16,633 bases of DNA from JBAZGH01 sp041652935 (GTDB lineage: Bacteria; Patescibacteriota; Patescibacteriia; Patescibacteriales; XYC2-FULL-47-12). Shown piece after piece: positions 13,551-16,633 of this stretch. The stretch's first letter is position 1. Each line of letters begins with the position of its first letter. Position numbers and translations under genes: made by a program. The notes beneath the pieces are model-generated. The model was not told the origin of the DNA. It ran no database searches and was given only the letters and a program-made list of their open reading frames with translations. The stretch covers positions 1 through 16,633 of the forward strand of contig JBAZGH010000023.1 of assembly GCA_041652935.1 (NCBI GenBank). The letters are read 5' to 3'.

Positions 13551-15200
13551 ATGCCAAAACAAACATCTAAGGAGAAAACACAAACTAAATTCATCTTCGT
13601 CATCGGCGGAGTAATGTCATCAGTCGGCAAAGGAGTGGCGGCCGCGTCTATCGGAAAAATTTTACAATCCAAGGGATATAAAGTAGCCAACATTAAGTGC
13701 GATATGTATGTTAATATTGACGCCGGTACAATCCGGCCGGCCGAGCACGGCGAAGTGTTTGTTGGCGAGGATGGCGTTGAAGCTGACCAAGATTTAGGCA
13801 ACTACGAACGTTTCACTAACGAAATATGCACTCGCGATAATTATATCACCACAGGGCAAGTTTATCAGGAAGTTATTAGACGAGAAAGAAATTTAGAGTA
13901 CGGCGGGGAGGATGTTGAAGTCGTGCCGGATATTCCTAACGAAATTATCCGCCGCATTAAAATTTGCCAGCAAAAAAATAAATCGGAAATTACCATCATA
14001 GAACTGGGCGGCACGGTTGGCGAGTACCAAGTGCTGCTTTTCTTAGAGGCGGTGAGAATGATGAAAATGAAAAATCCTAATGATGTTTATTCTATTATGG
14101 TTAGTTATTTACCAACCCCCGGTCTTCTGGGAGAACAGAAATCAAAACCAACCCAATACGCCATCAGAACTTTAAATTCAGCGGGGATTAATCCGGACTT
14201 TATATTGTGCCGAGCAGACAAGCCGGTGACGGATGATATTAAGCGCACCATTAGCACGGTCTGCAGTCTTCCGAAAGAAAGAATAATTTCCGCGCCGGAT
14301 GTATATTCAATTTATGATATTCCGGTTAATTTTGAAAAGGAAAATTTTGGCGAGGTGGTTTTAAAATCCATAGGCCTGCCGGTGCGCAGAAAGAATATGC
14401 AGGATTGGGTGGCTTTTTCCCAGAAGATCAAAAAAATAAATCGAGAGGTAAAAATCGGCATTGTGGGAAAATATTTTAATTTTAAATCTTGCCGCGACAC
14501 TTATATTTCCGTCATTGAATCAATAAACCATGCCAGCTGGCACCACAACGTAAAACCTAATATATTATGGCTGGACGCGGAAGATTACGAAAAAAATTCG
14601 GGAAAACTGAAAGAATTGGATAAGGTGGACGGAATTATCGTGCCGGGCGGTTTTGGAGCCCGCGGGACAGAGGGAATGATTAGGGCGGCTAATTACGCTC
14701 GTGAGAATAATATACCGTACTTTGGCTTATGTTTAGGAATGCAAATACTAACCATTGCATTTGCTCGATACGCTTTAAAAACTAAAGATGCCGGCTCTAC
14801 CGAATTACAGCCAAAAACAAAAAATCCGGTAATAGCGACTATGGCAGAACAGGAAAAAAATATTGCGGATAAAAATTACGGCGGTACGATGCGACTAGGC
14901 GCGTATCCGGCGAAATTAATGAGAGACTCAATAAGTTATAAAGCATATAAAACAGAAAATATTAGTGAACGCCATCGCCATCGTTATGAATTTAATAATA
15001 ATTATCGCCAGAAACTTTCAGATAGCGGCTTACGAATAGCCGGCGTAAATCCTAAACGAGATTTAGTGGAAATTGTAGAGGTGGAAAATCATCCATGGAT
15101 GGTTGGCGTGCAATTTCATCCTGAATTTAATTCTCGGCCGTTAGTTCCGCATCCTTTATTTCTAGATTTTATTAGGGTTTGTTCCAGTCGTAAGTCCTAA
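13551..15200 (+). CDS. pyrG: CTP synthase (divergent form)
   Basis: PyrG makes CTP from UTP, ATP and glutamine, the last step of de novo CTP synthesis. The 549-residue product has both domains. The synthetase half (about 12-285) carries GGVMSSVGKG (19-28), EHGEVF (65-70), DQDLGNYERF (79-88) and ELGGTVGE (151-158). The class I glutaminase half (about 300-545) carries PGGFGARG (365-372), GLCLGMQ with nucleophile C394 (392-398), HRHRYEFN (475-482) and QFHPEF with H523 and E525. Length matches E. coli. Differences from the classical enzyme: DMYVNIDAGTIRP for DPYLNVDPGTMSP, and NLEYGGEDVEVVPD for the usual GDYLGxTVQVIPH segment. The main catalytic residues are kept, so activity is likely, with altered UTP/CTP-site details. 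The promoter appears to lie inside the upstream palindromic repeat. Confidence 0.97.
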   Translation: MPKQTSKEKTQTKFIFVIGGVMSSVGKGVAAASIGKILQSKGYKVANIKCDMYVNIDAGTIRPAEHGEVFVGEDGVEADQDLGNYERFTNEICTRDNYITTGQVYQEVIRRERNLEYGGEDVEVVPDIPNEIIRRIKICQQKNKSEITIIELGGTVGEYQVLLFLEAVRMMKMKNPNDVYSIMVSYLPTPGLLGEQKSKPTQYAIRTLNSAGINPDFILCRADKPVTDDIKRTISTVCSLPKERIISAPDVYSIYDIPVNFEKENFGEVVLKSIGLPVRRKNMQDWVAFSQKIKKINREVKIGIVGKYFNFKSCRDTYISVIESINHASWHHNVKPNILWLDAEDYEKNSGKLKELDKVDGIIVPGGFGARGTEGMIRAANYARENNIPYFGLCLGMQILTIAFARYALKTKDAGSTELQPKTKNPVIATMAEQEKNIADKNYGGTMRLGAYPAKLMRDSISYKAYKTENISERHRHRYEFNNNYRQKLSDSGLRIAGVNPKRDLVEIVEVENHPWMVGVQFHPEFNSRPLVPHPLFLDFIRVCSSRKS

Positions 15201-15231
15201 GTTTTAAGCCATAAGTTTAAGTTGTTAAAAT

Positions 15232-15260
15232 TTTACGCAGAATTAAATTTGTGTTATAAT
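15232..15260 (+). promoter_or_regulatory. Promoter of the coiled-coil repeat gene, very short leader
   Basis: TTTACG (15232-15237), a 17-base spacer and TATAAT (15255-15260) preceded by TG (15252-15253) give a strong extended -10. The predicted start near 15267 leaves fewer than 10 bases before the ATG at 15275, so the mRNA may be nearly leaderless. The preceding gap also holds TAAGTT/TTTAAG words (15190-15226). Confidence 0.6.
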
Positions 15261-15274
15261 TATTTTACTATATT

Positions 15275-15796
15275 ATGCCGAAAAAAGAGAAAGAGAAAAA
15301 TAAAATAACACTTGAGAAATTAGCCGTCATAATGGCGGATGGTTTTAATAAAATAAAAAAAGAAATAGATAAGCGTTTTAAACAGGTTGATAAAGACATG
15401 GCGAGCGGCTTCGCGCAAGCCAAAAAAGAAAGAGAAGACGGCTTCGCGCAAGCCAAAAAAGAAAGAGAAGACGGCTTCGCGCAAGCCAAAAAAGAAAGAG
15501 AAGACGGCTTCGCGCAAGCCAAGAAAGAAAGAATAGGAATAGCCAAAAGCGCTAAAGAAGATAACGAAAGCTTAGCCGTCATGGTTCGGCAGGGATTTGA
15601 TGAAGTTAATGATCGGATTACTCTTTTAGAACGCGCCCAGCAAGAAACTAACGATCGGCTAGAGGTTGCTAAAGGTGAACGTGAGGAAATAAAATTGAGA
15701 TTAACTAGTGTTGCCCATCGTTTTGAATTTAATTTTTTGGAAAAAAGAGTACAAAAAGTTGAAGATATTGTATTACAAAAGCAGAAGAAAAAATAG
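15275..15796 (+). CDS. Coiled-coil protein with four 11-residue repeats
   Basis: The 173-residue, highly charged protein has no signal peptide or membrane segment and appears helical almost throughout. Residues 1-44 (IMADGFNKIKKEIDKRFKQVDKDM) form a coiled coil with GF-I/V and KRF spacing. Four copies of GFAQAKKERED follow at 45-55, 56-66, 67-77 and 78-88 (the last ends RIG), then a second coil (MVRQGFDEVNDRITLLERAQQETNDRL) and FEFNFLEKRVQKVEDIVLQKQKKK. Eleven-residue periodicity suits a hendecad coil, which is under-twisted compared with a heptad coil. Small coiled-coil proteins of this style are frequent in Patescibacteria, to my knowledge without a known function. It has its own promoter and lies 19 bases before the surface-protein gene, so the two are probably co-transcribed. 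Confidence 0.75.
   Translation: MPKKEKEKNKITLEKLAVIMADGFNKIKKEIDKRFKQVDKDMASGFAQAKKEREDGFAQAKKEREDGFAQAKKEREDGFAQAKKERIGIAKSAKEDNESLAVMVRQGFDEVNDRITLLERAQQETNDRLEVAKGEREEIKLRLTSVAHRFEFNFLEKRVQKVEDIVLQKQKKK
15407..15538 (+). repeat. Four tandem 33-base units inside the coiled-coil gene
   Basis: Units begin at 15407, 15440, 15473 and 15506 with GGCTTCGCGCAAGCC. The first three repeat bodies are identical at base level apart from the junction codon, and the fourth has AAG for AAA and a changed end. Near-identity including third positions points to recent duplication. Being a multiple of three, copy changes keep the frame. Confidence 0.95.
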
Positions 15797-15815
15797 TTTT
15801 TTTACACATATCCCC

Positions 15816-16633
15816 ATGCTAACCAAATTATTAAAATCAACAATCTACATCATAGCGCTCGCGGCCATTAGCGCCGGAGGCGCTATTTTAATGCACTCGG
15901 TATTTGCTTATACCGGTCCCAGCGCCGAACCGCCGGACGAAAATGTCAGTGTTATCTCAACCAGCGGCTGGACAACCAGCGGTACTGATGTATTTTTATC
16001 AACCTTAACCGATTACGTGGGAATAGGGACTAATGACCCGAATAAGCAACTGCATCTTAAAACCGCCTCCGGGAACGCGGAACTGGATATCCAGTCCGGC
16101 TCTCAGAACTACTGGGCCGTATATCAAGATGAAACTACCGAACAGCTTAGATTCTGGAACTCTGATTTTGCCGGTAATATTGGTCCGGGAGTCGGCAATG
16201 TCTTTGTTATAGATAATGACGGCACAGTTCTTGTCAAAACCCCGGTTGACGGCGACTCGGACAACACAGTCGCTACCAAGGGATATGTGGATGCGGCGGC
16301 CGGTGGCGGAGGGGATGCGACTTTGGCAAATCAGGAGGCGATTATGGGAAGCAGTTTTAATACGGCTGATGATTCTTTAAAATCTATCAGCGATAAAGTT
16401 GACTCCATCGGCGCTGATACGGGAGGATTGCAATGGGCTGGTTATACAGGTGCGTTTACGGGCGAACTGGGCGGAGTAAAAGGAATGAACGCAAAATGCC
16501 AAGCTTCATATTCAGGAAGCCATGCTTGCACCTGGGACGAAATTATTAAACTCGGCACTAGTTATCCTTGGACTAGCTATGCGTGGGTAGTGGATGGTTC
16601 ATACAGTATATATAAAGATGGTTCAGCGGTATT
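15816..16633 (+). CDS. Secreted tail-fibre-like surface protein, 3'-partial
   Basis: The reading frame opens with ATG at 15816 and is still open at the right edge (272 codons visible). The N-terminus is a signal peptide (MLTKLLKSTIYIIALAAI...SVFAY, cleavage near 31). Then come VGIGTNDPNKQLHLKT (about 68-83), a motif common in phage-tail-like and S74-type surface proteins, and DSDNTVATKGYVDAAAGGGGD (about 146-166), a tail-fibre linker motif. A later GGVKGMNAKCQASYSGSHACTWDEI region (about 220-244) has two Cys and resembles small disulfide-bonded modules of bacterial surface proteins. It is more GC-rich than most of the window. It probably acts in adhesion or attachment outside the cell. A stretch of Gly and the missing C-terminus prevent family assignment. 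Confidence 0.75.
   Translation, partial: MLTKLLKSTIYIIALAAISAGGAILMHSVFAYTGPSAEPPDENVSVISTSGWTTSGTDVFLSTLTDYVGIGTNDPNKQLHLKTASGNAELDIQSGSQNYWAVYQDETTEQLRFWNSDFAGNIGPGVGNVFVIDNDGTVLVKTPVDGDSDNTVATKGYVDAAAGGGGDATLANQEAIMGSSFNTADDSLKSISDKVDSIGADTGGLQWAGYTGAFTGELGGVKGMNAKCQASYSGSHACTWDEIIKLGTSYPWTSYAWVVDGSYSIYKDGSAV

Noticed and set aside
15320..15517. Antisense reading frame with repeated LREAVFSFFFG
   Set aside because: It is the mirror of the 33-base coding repeats of the coiled-coil gene; the plus-strand frame is longer, has a promoter and makes a sensible protein.
15407..15538. CRISPR-like regular repeats
   Set aside because: Units are directly contiguous with no unique spacers and encode an in-frame peptide repeat.
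15816..16633. Prophage
   Set aside because: The protein has a bacterial signal peptide and no phage structural, terminase or integrase genes are nearby.

Overview
The window looks like chromosomal DNA from an AT-rich, streamlined bacterium, most likely Patescibacteria (Candidate Phyla Radiation, Parcubacteria-like). This is inferred from style, not from a marker gene. Housekeeping enzymes are present but divergent or stripped down, several proteins are membrane or surface proteins of unknown function, intergenic regions are short and full of reiterated words, and none of the start codons examined has a convincing Shine-Dalgarno sequence. There are no rRNA, tRNA or CRISPR loci and no transposase.

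Layout. Bases 1-489: a small, conspicuously GC-rich, Trp/Arg-rich gene, possibly 5'-truncated by the window edge, followed by a strong terminator. Bases 537-5967, minus strand: an internally shortened metallo-beta-lactamase-fold protein, peptide deformylase (def), a PriA-family protein lacking its helicase motifs, a LigB/Memo-like protein lacking expected metal ligands, and an exported protein with a lysozyme-like N-terminal region and four C-terminal repeats. Bases 6227-6694: greA on the plus strand, divergent from the exported protein, with a good sigma70-type promoter and a terminator. Bases 6789-8710, minus strand: corA followed by two small membrane proteins, probably one transcript. Bases 8959-15200, plus strand: a small Ala/Lys-rich protein, a membrane-anchored VirD4/TraD/HerA-like ATPase, an S41 (CtpA-type) protease and CTP synthase (pyrG). 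Bases 15275-16633: a coiled-coil protein with four 11-residue repeats, then a secreted tail-fibre-like surface protein that runs off the right edge.

How the genes relate. priA-def is a familiar bacterial neighbourhood, although fmt is not in this window. corA leads the transcript that includes the two membrane proteins. The ATPase and the small protein before it are probably partners in envelope DNA or protein transfer, but no relaxase, VirB4 or mating-pair genes are visible.

The most striking non-coding signal is a related palindromic repeat placed directly before two unrelated genes, the LigB-like gene and pyrG. The copies face the same way relative to their genes and carry matching promoter-like -35/-10 spacing. 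Other gaps carry their own inverted or tandem words. The other notable theme is loss of active sites: a PriA without P-loop and arginine-finger motifs, a LigB-like protein without several metal-binding histidines, and an MBL protein missing its middle.
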